Below are positions 47,594 through 57,989 of a stretch of 64,000 nucleotides of DNA, in pieces. The stretch comes from Clavelina lepadiformis (taxonomy: Eukaryota > Chordata > Ascidiacea > Aplousobranchia > Clavelinidae): assembly GCF_947623445.1 (NCBI RefSeq), contig NC_135248.1:14951820-15015819 (forward strand), in the 5' to 3' direction. A program made the translations under genes and the position numbers. Numbering within the stretch: the stretch's first letter is position 1; the number at the start of each line of letters is the position of its first letter. The notes under the pieces are model-generated. The model was not told the origin of the DNA, ran no database searches, and saw only the letters and a list, made by a program, of their open reading frames with translations.

Positions 47594-48824
47594 CCAAAGG
47601 ACGTCTTCGCCAGTTTTGCCTCCACCATAGCCACAATCGAACAATCAGTTTTTGATGTCAATGAAACTCTCAGTGCTGAGGTTACTGGCATAGCAGCACT
47701 CCTAGTGGATTTCCAGGTAAGATTGTGTTGTGCGCTAAACAGCACTTTTATCACCCATGCTTATAAAATGACAAAATACGGACAATCTTTTATTTCAAAA
47801 CAGTTGGCTTTTGACACATCTGGCCGCCAGATGGAGCGCATGAGCAACCAAATCGAAATAATGGAAGCAAACTCCACCAATTATTTTGATTATTTCTCCA
47901 CCGCTTTGGATTACTTGCAACAGGTCAGTGCTGGAACAACCACGAATAAAATTTTATAAACTTATTGACTACCAGCGAAAGCTGATTGAAGCGTTTGATT
48001 AAAATGACTGAAGATATTAATCAGCCAACGTACATAATTACATATGGAAAGAATCCTATTAAATATGATTAAAACTCTGCTTGTACTGACTGCATAGTTT
48101 GCTTTGATGTCTATTTGCCTCAGCTGCCTCAAGCATTAACTCAACATTGATAGTAGCATGTTAGCATCCTGTATATAGGCTAGGCTACTAAATCCTTTGT
48201 TTATTTTTATGTAGATCGCGAGAGAAACGAACGACGCTGTCGGTGAGGACAGAGACCGAGTTCGGGTCCTGAACAGCACCATGCTCTTGCTTCAAGTTCT
48301 CGTGCCCGCCTACATCCAGAGATTTCAGCCGGACAAACAAAACGACACCGGCCCTACGCAGGAACCTCCCGATGTTGAGGAATATCCTCAACCTCTCATT
48401 TCCAACTTTGAGGAGAAGTTGGACTTGAAGAGCATGCTTCAGCAAGATGAAGAGAAAGATATTCAAGATGGTGATTACAACTCGGACTACAGCGAGTACG
48501 ATTACCAAGAAGGTAAGTTTGAGATTCTTGATTATCATCAGCGACAATTAATTTAACAAGTTAACAGTTCGTTACAATAAACATTGTCAGACTTTTTGGC
48601 TCTAATTATATTCTTCATGTTGTTTCTCAGCCAATGGTCGTTCTGTGATTTCATCAGATGAATATTTCAACTTTCCCGACTCGAACTTCGCCAATTACCC
48701 ACAAGACCCGGAATCGATTTTGAACGGGGACGCCGACCAGGCCAGGCTGGAAGGAAGAGTTTCCTCATCCTATGACGTCAACAACTACGAAGACTACCAA
48801 TATTTTGCCGACGAAGAAGCTTGA
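47594..48824 (+). CDS. Acidic, Tyr/Asp-rich protein, last four exons
   Basis: Four exons with consensus borders join in frame: 47594-47716, 47804-47923, 48215-48512 and 48631-48824 (TGA), about 244 codons. The 5' end is missing: 47594 is an acceptor (TTTTCAG) and no start exon could be placed upstream, where a repeat element lies. Exons 1-3 look like amphipathic helix or coiled-coil (ATIEQSVFDVNETLSAEV, RQMERMSNQIEIMEANS, ALDYLQQ) with three N-x-S/T sites, suggesting a secreted or lumenal protein. The last part is strongly acidic with clustered Tyr (DYNSDYSEYDYQE, NNYEDYQYFADEEA), a pattern typical of sulfated or metal-binding extracellular tails. I do not recognise the family. AATAAA at 49065 ends the transcript. 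Confidence 0.75.
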
Positions 48825-49064
48825 TTTTTTGCAGAAGTATTTCCCCCGGGATTGAAAAAACAATCGAAAAGATTTTACAAAAATTCCGCTTTCAACTTGT
48901 GGTTTTGTTTAAGCTGCAGGCATCTATTTGTTGCTTTCATGTGAAACTACTTAAAGATTGTGCTTTTTATACTTCTAACGGGAGGTTCAAGGGTTTTTAT
49001 TTGGCTGATTCAGCAACCATTGTTTCGGTCAAGGTGTAATAATGTTAAAGCGCTTTATGTAAAA

Positions 49065-49070
49065 AATAAA
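49065..49070 (+). terminator. Poly(A) signal
   Basis: AATAAA 240 bp after the stop of the acidic-protein gene, followed by T/A-rich sequence. Confidence 0.55.
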
Positions 49071-49755
49071 TTTTGTTCCTACATTTGTTAAGATTTACTT
49101 TATTACATAATAAATCACACTCTTTTGCTTTTTCATTCTTTCTGATATGTAGTAAAACATTTGTAAAATGTCTTCTGCAGAAAACTGATTTGATCCCTAG
49201 GAAATAGAAATAAAAGACATCTTAAAAACAAATGAATGTGTACTGTATATAGATAGATAGTCTATAAGTCTATAGGATACTATAGAGATAATAGAAAATA
49301 AAGATAATACAGCAATAGATAGATAACACTGGTCAACAAAATTTTTGTTGCATTTCTACCAACACTTGTTCTTACCTAATTTGGGGGCGCTGAATCCGAA
49401 TCTGACCTTAGTTTTTTTCTGCAAGGTCTAGATTTTTTGCAAATTGCGATTTTTTATTTTTTATTTACTCAATTCAAATTTTCTGAAAATTACACGATTT
49501 TTCAAATGACGTTCTTGCTTATAGTCGAATAACCAACCTCAAAACAAAAATAGGTTCCCAGAAATTATTGTGTTACCACTAGCATTTGTATTTACAGACA
49601 ATAAGGCACCAAATGTTTTAAAAAATGTAACAAAGAACATTTTTGCTTGTAAAATACATGTAATAAGCGATTTTTTTTTGCAAAATGACATTAAAAAGAA
49701 TGATGGCAATCCAATAACTTCTGAGTTTGTACGTTTTTTGAGTTTGCTGCTTTAA

Positions 49756-51076
49756 CACTAGAACGGCCGGAAAACAAGTTTACCTCTAACGGCCGGTGGT
49801 GTCGAAAACGACACCATCCTTAAAAATGTACTTTTTGAATTAATTTAGCGCAAAACTCAAAACTAAATACTTCCGTAATGAATTTAGGATGTATTTTGCT
49901 TGTTCAGTAGAAACAAAAACTAGCATACCTACAGCAATTCGACCTTTGATGACGTTGCACACATTTGTAAGAAACGAAAAAAAAAACAATATTTATGAGT
50001 TGAAACATAAACAATCATTATTCTGATGGTAGGTATCTTAACAAAACGCTGACTATTTCAGAAAAAGCTCATATGTTTCCTACACACAATATGATAACTG
50101 ATAAGTCTTTAGAGTTTACAGCAGGACCCATGTTGATCTATTTACGTCGTGCAGTTTTTGCATTCTGTAAGTTTTCAGTCGCCGTTACAACACACTCCGC
50201 AAGTTGGCCTGCTGCAGTGACTTCAAACTGTAACAATATAATTTTACGACTTTCTTCCGCACATTTCCTTCGCTTTCCAGATGTTCTTCTCTGCGCTGGG
50301 TTCACTTCTCTTTGGACCACCTGCTTCCGCTTCACCGCGTAAGCATCCCTCAACCCCTCCGTAAGCTGGAGTATGAAGCTTCGTCGGCCGATTTTGCTAC
50401 CGAAACATTTTCTGTGCAGAATCCAGGAATTTAGCTCTACTATGTCCAGTAGTTTTGTCCAAACAGCCAAAGGTCATCGTCTACTTGCTGCATGAGTTGT
50501 GTATTTTCTCGCCGTTTGGTCGAAAACGTCCACGCCTACCTTGTTTTGTTTTGGCCTACTGTACAGTTTATAGCCTGGCTCTGCTAATAGCGTATGGCAT
50601 ACAATCCATACGTTGCACAAAAACTGTCGTGTGCATTTTACAGTTCGCCTTCGCTGCAAAGCAAAGCGAGTTTTTATTGTGCAAATGTACATGGACAAAG
50701 TACGTTTAGGATGTCATAAACTCTCCATAAAAGCTGTATCTAAAGGAGATAAACAATCACGTGAAAAGATAAAAACTGGGCTAATCTGAAGTATATGATA
50801 GTTGCAAGTGCAATCATGCGAAGTAAAAAGATGTTGTAGTCTACTGAACCTCTAAAATCATCTTGGTGTCGATTTCGACACCTCGGCCGTTGAAGGTATA
50901 ACAGGTTGTAAAAAATAAATCGAAAATCAAATTTCGGTAAATGTTACTTATCCATACTCTTTCAAGAAAGTTAGGAAGCTACTGAAAATTGTATATGGTT
51001 GCAACTGCTTTTACTAAAAAAAAATATACATCAAAATTCAAAAAGTGTCGATTTCGACACCTCGGCCGTTCTAGTG
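49756..51076 (-). mobile_element. Non-autonomous piggyBac element with TTAA target duplication
   Basis: TTAA flanks both sides (49752-49755 and 51077-51080). The terminal inverted repeats are CACTAGAACGGCCG and CGGCCGTTCTAGTG. Subterminal copies of GGTGTCGATTTCGACACC (49789, 50871 and 51046, with small variation) sit next to CGGCCGTT, as expected of piggyBac internal repeats. Only the C-terminal part of a transposase remains (50070-50700). It interrupts the ORF of the surrounding transposon and is therefore younger. Confidence 0.92.
50138..50698 (-). pseudogene. piggyBac transposase C-terminal fragment
   Basis: The minus strand reads VGVDVFDQTARKYTTHAASR, then a TGA where family members have a tryptophan, then PLAVWTKLLDIVELNSWILH. 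This matches the piggyBac DDE transposase segment G-V-D-x-x-D-Q ... R-W-P-x-x-x-F-x-x-L-L-D-x-x-x-x-N. The upstream catalytic region is missing. The premature stop plus the deletion make it inactive. Confidence 0.85.
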
Positions 51077-51089
51077 TTAATTTTATCAT

Positions 51090-51644
51090 TTAATAAAGCA
51101 GGGAAAGTGTAAAGAAGATGATGAAAGGAAAGGACTCGTTGTCAGGATTTAGAACTTTAACAAACTGTGTTATGAGACCTAGTTTGATGTGAAAGGGCGG
51201 AAAAACAATTTTGTCTCTGCTTACGATTGGGTTGTGTGTTACATTAGGCATGCCAACTTGAAATGTTTCACGTAAGGGCCGCTCCTTCTGTGTCCAATGT
51301 TTTTCACGTGCTCTGCTGTCCCACATGCATAGATAACATAGAAATTTAGTGTATCCTTTTTGCTGACCTAGGAGAAAACTAACCATTTTGAGGTTAACAC
51401 AAATGATCCAGTTGTGCTCATGTTATCTGAGCAAATCCATAACAATTCTGATGTCATGATGCCGTTTCTTTAAGACAGTGGAGTGACCAACTGGAACAGC
51501 TTCATAAACATTTCCATTGTGTAAAAGGACACACTTGATGCTGCGCTTGGAACTGTCCAAAAACAATCGCCATTGTTCTGTATCATACGAGGAGATACCC
51601 AGTTGTTCGAGAAGACCATGTATATCGTTACAATATACCAGCAT
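51090..51644 (-). pseudogene. Central block of the transposon-borne protein
   Basis: Two adjacent open pieces, 51644-51423 and 51386-51090, continue the same protein (VYCNDIHGLLEQLGISSYD, CVLLHNGNVYEAVPV; then FLLGQQKGYTKFLCYLCMWD, VFPPFHIKLGLITQFVKVL). A frame change and the piggyBac insertion at 51080 end the similarity, so it is not functional as it stands. Confidence 0.55.
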
Positions 51645-51710
51645 ATTTTCCTCTGAAAAATAGGGAAGAAAGAGTTCTTCTCTTTTTCGAAAAAAGGAAA
51701 CCTTTACAGA

Positions 51711-52109
51711 TTAATCTAGAACCTGCTTTTCCTTGAGTCTGGAGACTAAGAGCTGAGCCTCTTGCTTGGAAAAATCTGAATCACGTACTAAGTCATTCAG
51801 TTCTGATTGATTAAACTGCTGAACAGCTACTCTGGTTTCACCAGAAGAGTGTTCAGATTCTGTATCTGTTCTTTTATACTCCATTTCCATAACCTCTTCC
51901 CTTTCCGATTCAGTTTCTTCATCTTCAGAAAATGTAAAACCACTAAAGACTGGAGGAGGGAATCTATCAGAGTGCGGAACAGGTCGTATAGCTGATGGTA
52001 TACTTGGATAAGAAAGCATTAGTCGGCTCTTCCTGCCAACACCTTTCATATTTACCATGCAAAAGTAGCAGTCAGTCGTGTGATCTTGGGGTTCATCACG
52101 CCGCACCAT
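51711..52109 (-). pseudogene. N-terminal block of the transposon-borne protein
   Basis: A 132-codon ORF with the order: Cys-containing CYFCMVNMKGVGRKSRL, LSYPSIPSAIRPVPHSD, an acidic stretch, and LNDLVRDSDFSKQEAQLLVS. The last motif is a common helical segment in repeat-family proteins of invertebrate genomes. It ends at a stop before the next block at 51644, so the gene is broken or spliced. Function unknown. Confidence 0.55.
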
Positions 52110-52699
52110 TGGAATGCAAAAAGGCAGACTCTTCCGCTTTCCTTTTGTTCAGTCTCTGAGCATTTGTTCGCAGTTATGGCACACAATATGTGGAGACAAT
52201 TTCTTATCTTGATCGCCAAGATGGATGCCAAAGTAAGCTCTGTAGGCAGGATTCACGAACGATGTTATATTTCATCTTTGACGAAAAAAGCGTGTACACA
52301 ACACTGATATAACAAAATGAATCAGGTTTGTTTTTGCATTTACGAGTGTAAAATAGAGCTTATAACCTATCCTACAGCATCTGTCCGCAATACCTCACTA
52401 TAATCAAACTGCTTAGCTTCTTCAAACGCCCTTAAACAGCAATAGGCTACAACTTAAAAGAGCTGAAAGCTTCTATCTGAAACACTGGTACTGTACCATA
52501 CAGACAGCGCACACTAAATATGAGCCAGAAACGAAAAAATTTGAATTTTCGATTGCATAAAAACTAGAGCACGCATAAAGAAACTGATTGCAGATTTGAA
52601 ATCAGCATCCCAAGATTGTGTAGAATCAGTTAAAAAATCTCATGCAACAAAAAAAAAAAAAAATTTGTTGACCAGTGTAATCTACTATAGTCTTTAGTG

Positions 52700-52879
52700 C
52701 AGGGGTGCACAACTGTTCAAGTTAATTTTATTGCATCACAATTTATTTCTAAGATTAGAATTTTGGTGTGAGGGTTTTAATTAGAAATTAGCAGTAAACA
52801 CTCAAGTGGCCCGCGTAATCATTCATACATCGCATGTGGCATGATGTGGCCCTTTGACCAAAAAGGTTGGACACCCCTG
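52700..52879. mobile_element. hAT-like MITE, about 180 bp
   Basis: The ends are CAGGGGTGCACAACTG and GTTGGACACCCCTG, imperfect inverted repeats of the CAGGGGTGxxCAAC type common in hAT elements, with internal GTGGCCC segments. The 8-bp flanks agree only partly (CTTTAGTG and ACTTAGAT), so the target duplication has decayed or the ends are slightly off. Confidence 0.65.
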
Positions 52880-54118
52880 ACTTAGATCTTCAAAACGCCT
52901 CGAAATGAAATTGATTCTTATATTTACTTTCAGCAGTTGATCATTTATGAAGTTTACGTTTGAGCTGACGTTCAAAACGATTCCAAATCGCCTTATAACC
53001 GGTTTATTGTAGTTTTGCAATGATCAACCAACCTCTGGAAAACTGAGCTTATATTCCAACATCGTATATAGAACAATAAGTTGATTCTACAATAATGCTA
53101 AGTTCAGTAAATGGTCACAGCTTAACAATAAACTTCACAGCTTAAGGGGAAAATAGTTACTACACCATGACATGACATTTGACGTACTGCTTAAATACAC
53201 AATGTTAATACAGCAAGGACAACATCATTGTACATTTACATCGCACACAAAAACGACAACAATGAGCAGAAGATACATTCTTTCAAAGCCGTCACGTCGA
53301 CAAAGAGCGCACAGTGGGATCAGGTGACATTCTCTGGTAAACAACACTTCAATTAATTAATAAATAGCATTAAATAGTTGGAAATAGGACATAGAAGAGC
53401 GAAATGAAAGACATTACGCTACACATCTGTGTGTTGTTGAGCTGTTCTTGATCCACGAATGCGACTAACTTGGTATCATTGTTTTGATGAATAACATGTG
53501 TTGCATCACATGCATGGCTTGACGCGGAGAGACGTCTATAAAGCACATCTGTGTGCTTCTTTGTTAAAAGACGATTGAATCGACATGCGAACAGGGAATA
53601 AAGAGAAACAACACAATTATTTGAGCAAAGAAACCTGCCGCTACCTAGCGGACAGGGTGGTGAACGCTACAAAATGACCAATTCAATTGAAGGATTATGC
53701 TGTTATTCTGAAACAGTAATTTGAATGCTCGCACAAACGCCTTACTCTGAACACGGGTTTGATTCTAATCTTTACAGGTCAACGAGTAACAGCAGTGGTA
53801 TAATTACAGTTTTAAAACAAGTCATTAAAATAAGACATAAAATATATACACATATATCTGTCACAGTAACGACATGCACCAGCAACACTCAAATATCAAG
53901 TCTAGAAGCACATGTTAAGTACAGCGCAGTCAATCGCTCAGTGATAATATTGATCTGAGAATGAAAAGAATTAACTCAGGTGTACACTACGACCACGCAA
54001 TTAGTAAATTTTACTTTAACAATATACATGCAAGGACATCACAATGATACGGAGAACAATACACACATCCTAAAGATCAAGCTAATATCAATTTCTAGTA
54101 TTTTCCCGTAGTAAAGTC
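52880..54118. other. Intergenic and likely 3' UTR of the RETREG gene
   Basis: No coding exon recognised. The part nearest 54118 should contain the RETREG-like gene's 3' UTR on the minus strand; I could not single out its poly(A) signal. Confidence 0.4.
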
Positions 54119-55465
54119 TTACAAGTTGTGATCTCCTCCTTCATTCTCATTTGGAATCGTCACAAACTCAAAATCACTTGAAGTGGATGAAGAACTTTGT
54201 TCGTCTAAATCTCTAATAGGAGATTTCACAGATTGGGCGAGGTAAGTAAATGAATCACAAACTGCATCTACTATTGCACCTTTCATCAATTTATTTAAAG
54301 GATTATCTACAATCTGTGGGGCTTCGGGTTGTATAGTTGAAACCGGAGACTTTTCCTTGCCATCTTCTGACTCTGTCAGTCCTAGGACGGTTCCAGGCAA
54401 GATAAGATAGTCATCATCATAGTCAGTGTGGTCATCAGTATTTTGCATGTCTTGAAGCTGTGATGACTCTGTGAAAGAGTTTCTCGGAAGCGAATCATCT
54501 GACGTGCCTGATTGAGAACAATATGAAAAGTCAATCTCTAAACTTGCCTCCAGTGTTTTTAAAAATTCAGAATCATCAGAAAAATCAGAATCATCAGAAA
54601 AATCAGAATCATCAGAAAAATCAGAATCATCAGAAAAATCAAAATCATCAGAGGATTCAGAATCATCAGAAGATTCAGGTTTCGCAAAAATAGCATTTGA
54701 TTTTTCATTTAGCTTTGGGACAAAGTCTGATAAGTCTTCATAAGAGTCAGTTTGGATTTTAGCATCATTTTGATCAGCGTTGGACTTTGTAAACCAAGAC
54801 GTTTTGCTTGGTGGTTGTTTTAAAGCGTTCTGCAACTGCCCGAGAAAATGTTTTACGAGCACGTAAGCCCTACTTAGCAATCTATGATAAGAAACAGCCG
54901 GCAACAACAACATGCACAACATTGCAAAGTATGCCAAGACGACACCGGGAATCGTGTTTCCAATCACAACCAACACAAAACAAGCTCCGTTAAAACACAA
55001 ACAAAATTTTCCAGGAAACTCTGATCGAAAAGCTAAGATGCTGTCCACTGTGTTGCGAACACAAACATCAAGTTCCGCTGCCGCTTCGCACATATCACGG
55101 AGACAAGGGAGTTGGGGATCGATCTCTCCCCGCTCGTCATCAGGAGATTCTGCTCGAAGTTCCGGCAATGTCTTATGCTCCAACAGGGCAACCAACGAGA
55201 AAAAAAGTACCAGATAGAATTTAAGTCCAAAAGTATGACTATTTATAAAAAAATACCAAAATATTACATGGACAATAATGACAAATGTCGCGGACCGCAC
55301 AGGCTTCTTCCAAACCAAAATGTTTTGTAAAGAAAGAATGATTGACTCATAGTGCTTCAGTTGATTAAACATTGTTTGAGAAAGAGTAAAGCTGGATGGT
55401 GATAATGAAGCATCTTCAGTTTCAGAATGTGTAGCCATGCTTGAAGAGCACAATTTCTTTAACAT
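54119..55465 (-). CDS. RETREG: RETREG/FAM134-type reticulophagy receptor, intronless
   Basis: FAM134 proteins shape ER tubules and deliver ER to autophagosomes by binding LC3/GABARAP. The 448-codon ORF has a reticulon-homology domain: LVWKKPVRSATF (50-61), membrane hairpin 1 (about 60-97), a cytosolic linker, then PGKFCLCFNGACFVLVVIGN (151-170) and IPGVVLAYFAMLCMLLLPAV (172-191) as hairpin 2, and YHRL. These follow the family pattern closely. Near the C-terminus DFEFV (431-435) is a canonical LIR motif preceded by a Ser-rich acidic stretch. Residues about 268-305 are a (FSDDSD)n repeat encoded by an 18-bp tandem. The ORF has no intron, unusual beside the exon-rich neighbours and suggestive of a retrogene, though trans-splicing of a short leader is possible. 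The second ATG (55438) has the better start context (AGCATGG). The animal family has several members; I cannot say which ortholog. Confidence 0.92.
   Translation of the reverse strand: MLKKLCSSSMATHSETEDASLSPSSFTLSQTMFNQLKHYESIILSLQNILVWKKPVRSATFVIIVHVIFWYFFINSHTFGLKFYLVLFFSLVALLEHKTLPELRAESPDDERGEIDPQLPCLRDMCEAAAELDVCVRNTVDSILAFRSEFPGKFCLCFNGACFVLVVIGNTIPGVVLAYFAMLCMLLLPAVSYHRLLSRAYVLVKHFLGQLQNALKQPPSKTSWFTKSNADQNDAKIQTDSYEDLSDFVPKLNEKSNAIFAKPESSDDSESSDDFDFSDDSDFSDDSDFSDDSDFSDDSEFLKTLEASLEIDFSYCSQSGTSDDSLPRNSFTESSQLQDMQNTDDHTDYDDDYLILPGTVLGLTESEDGKEKSPVSTIQPEAPQIVDNPLNKLMKGAIVDAVCDSFTYLAQSVKSPIRDLDEQSSSSTSSDFEFVTIPNENEGGDHNL
54566..54680 (-). repeat. 18-bp tandem inside the RETREG-like gene
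   Basis: GAATCATCAGAAAAATCA is repeated about four times nearly perfectly, with two more diverged copies (GAATCATCAGAGGATTCA type), encoding Phe-Ser-Asp-Asp-Ser-Asp units. It is in frame, so copy number can change without breaking the protein. Confidence 0.9.
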
Positions 55466-55871
55466 TTAACTTTGCACTATACAGCAATGCCAACCTTTTC
55501 AGTAACAGTTTAATTATAATTAGAGAAAACTATATATAAAACAATTAATTGATGTTGTAAGCTCAATAAAAATTTCAAACCCTTTAAACTCAATTTAAGG
55601 TTATAGATGGGATTGGTTATATGACTAAGTTTCAAAACTTGCGCTCTTGACTGTGGACATCCGGTACAGGAGTTTGATACATGATTTTGTAACTATTCCA
55701 TGAAGTTTTGATGTAATCAAAATTCAAATTAGGTCCTACGCTCTTAATTTCAAATAGTCACTATCAAAATAATTTTAGTCTCTAATACATACAAAAACAA
55801 GCAAGACTTGAGCCCTCTACCAAATCTGATCTATTTTGTCTTGATAAAGGATACTTATTACTTTATAACTA
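55466..55871. other. RETREG upstream region
   Basis: It should contain the promoter on the minus strand. No TATA box or conserved block seen. Confidence 0.4.
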
Positions 55872-56700
55872 CAGTCGACTCCGCTTAATTCGGACACTTT
55901 GGTTCCGCTCACTTTTGGCCGAATTAAGCGGAGAAACGGCTTTGTCCGAATTAAGCGGAAAATCGATTGTTCATTTCATGGTCATGCGTAAAGGCAAACA
56001 ACGCATTTAAAATACTGTAGTGTTGCGTAATAAATGAATTGCAGCTGCGCTATACTGCAGTAATTGGCACTGATCGCATAAAACGCACAAGAGTACAAGT
56101 AAATGAGTACGCATAAAACACACATTCTGAGCCGCTTCCTCTCTGTCTTTAAACCTCGTCCACGAAGCATAGTCTCTTCACGTTGTTCACGCAGATTTGC
56201 ATCATTTTTCTGCCAATCTTGCAAAGTACGTTTTGATATCCCCACCAACGCAACTAACTGCCGAACTGTCAAGGAAGCGTCGTCATTTCTTTCTTCGTTT
56301 ACTTTAGTGAGCAATTTCACTTTTTCTTCTAAACTTTTCTGTACCATTCTGTTCTACAAGATGGTCGCAATGGTACCGAAGTAAAAGCGACTATGAAGCT
56401 GGCACGGCGTTATATGAATTCATTGTCGATTGTTACCGCATCAATCGTCATTGTTTCACCATAATCACTCATAATGCAACTGCATCTTGTGTTAAAACCA
56501 ACCAAGTACTGTTTATTGTTTCATAACCTAACGATGTAACGATAGGAATTGCGAACCTGTGTCCGAATTAAGCGGAGAATTATCCGAATTAACGGGAGTT
56601 TTTTACGTTCAATTTTTACTTTTGTTCCGTTCCCGAGCATTTTGGCCGAATAAAGCGGTTGTCCGGGTTATCCGGTGTCCGAATTAAGCGGATTCGACTG
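55872..56700 (-). mobile_element. pogo/Tigger-like element with TA target duplication
   Basis: Ends CAGTCGACTCCGCTTAATTC and GAATTAAGCGGATTCGACTG are inverted repeats flanked by TA on both sides. Further CCGAATTAAGCGGA copies lie just inside each end. The minus-strand ORF 56347-55982 begins with a helix-turn-helix (LTVRQLVALVGISKRTLQDW), the N-terminal DNA-binding domain of pogo-type transposases. The DDE catalytic part is absent, so this is a deletion derivative. Confidence 0.85.
55982..56347 (-). pseudogene. pogo-like transposase N-terminal fragment
   Basis: 121 codons from MVQKSLEEKVKLLTKVNEE through the HTH (residues about 25-50). After KRLRMC the sequence turns into the element's 3' end (Tyr/Cys-rich, not protein-like). 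It lacks the CENP-B second HTH and the DDE domain, so it is inactive as a transposase; a bare DNA-binding peptide would still be possible. Confidence 0.65.
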
Positions 56701-57440
56701 TATCTTGTAAAATGAGGGGAGCTTTCAGTGTGATTGGCAGATCTATAAATGCTGATGACCTAAGCGGTGTCCTTTAGGCCAGCAAAACCTGAAGTCCACT
56801 TTACCCTGGATTTCAAAAATGCGCGCGGATTTCTTGAATATCGAATATATTGATGATTTAGAGACAAATGAACACTCGAATAAAACAGCTGCAAATGACG
56901 GCAAACCTGTGTACGTCATGAGTTTGATTTCTACAAGTACAAAACCCATGGTGATATTACTTATAATCTCAAAATACAAATAAGAACTACACTAAGCACA
57001 TGGTCACTACCCTGAAAATCTGTACTCAATAGCATTAACATTGCATATCATTGCATTGCAGCAATCAATGCATTAATAATCTGCAATATAAACTGTACTT
57101 CGTCTCAATCACGTGGCTAACAAATAAAATATAGACATTAAAACAGGCTTAAAACTAATCATATACCGCATGCAAACAAGTCAGACTACCAACAGCAACA
57201 CACATACTATATTGACTGGGATTAGAGCTGATACGCGACCAGATGTGACACAAAGAAACTGGTCGAAGCACATGGCAACAAATAGGTCAGCGATCGCGAT
57301 TCACGTGACGAAGTGAAAGCGAGTCACGTGATGAAGTCTTTGTCACTCATTTGAATAAGAATGGGTTTCTTCGTCGAAATGGTGAAAAAAAAGTTGCCGA
57401 CTTTTAGGTTCAAAATCACTCGAGCATGACTATTTTGTCT
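56701..57440. other. Intergenic
   Basis: No gene recognised. 57290-57340 has two CACGTGA-type sites close together (TTCACGTGACGAAGTGAAAG and GTCACGTGATG). Confidence 0.4.
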
Positions 57441-57448
57441 TTCTTATT

Positions 57449-57700
57449 CTAATGGATGATATTAAAGCAATGCTCAACAACAAAGACATTTGAAGTTTTA
57501 GGCGAAACAAAATCATATAAATCCCTATGACTTAAATCATAGAATTTGAATATACGTTCGCCGTCATCATCTCGTTCAAGAGCAAATAGTTCCGGGCTTG
57601 CCTGGTCAACAAATTTCCTGCTTTCGTGAAAGGAATTTCCACCATGTCGTATAAAGGAAAGTGGCAAATTTCCAGACGTTAATGGACGACGTTTTTGCAG
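57449..57700 (-). CDS. Coding-like terminal segment, unassigned
   Basis: The minus strand is open from about 57700 (LQKRRPLTSGNLPLSFIRHG) through ESRKFVDQASPELFALERDD and IFKFYDLSHRDLYDFV to a TAA at 57449. Mixed charged and aromatic composition is more protein-like than the surrounding frames. The start codon shown by the longest ATG-initiated frame (57667) is internal; a weak acceptor (TCAAAAG) lies at about 57694. No family recognised. Confidence 0.3.
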   Translation of the reverse strand: MQKRRPLTSGNLPLSFIRHGGNSFHESRKFVDQASPELFALERDDDGERIFKFYDLSHRDLYDFVSPKTSNVFVVEHCFNIIH

Positions 57701-57989
57701 CTTTTGACATATTTATACAAAAGAACCCAAAACGAAAAAAATAGAAAATATAGCAAAAGAAAATGTACGAAAATCTCCGTAAAATATGAGTAATTATTAA
57801 GTAAAACACTTTTGAAGCAAAAACAAAACCGTGATAAAAATCTCAATTTGCTTGGGGATGTCAGGACGTACGAGCATATAATAACTTATTCGACCAGCGG
57901 CGAATACTGATTGTGACCTAACAGGGTAACCACCAGCAGTGATAATCTTCTTCTATCAAGCCAAGACCTGCAAGCTGTTGTTAACTAAA

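Larger units (their letters stand above)
49328..52678 (-). mobile_element. DNA transposon with 14-bp terminal inverted repeats, carrying a nested piggyBac
   Basis: The left end CACTGGTCAACAAA (49328) is matched in reverse complement by the right end TTTGTTGACCAGTG, and the internal TTTTTGTTGCAT also pairs with ATGCAACAAAAA. A TAA flanks both ends, a possible 3-bp target duplication. On the minus strand it carries two decayed ORF blocks (52109-51711 and 51644-51090). These resemble a protein family that recurs in multicopy form across animal genomes (motifs CYFCMVNMKGV, LNDLVRDSDFSKQEAQLL, EQWRLFLDSSKRSIKCVLLH, GYTKFLCYLCMWDSRA, PPFHIKLGLITQFVK). I do not name the superfamily. The ORF is cut off by the inserted element at 49756-51076. 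Confidence 0.75.

Noticed and set aside
54808..55330. Plus-strand ORFs of 61-101 codons
   Set aside because: Shadows of the RETREG-like gene on the opposite strand.
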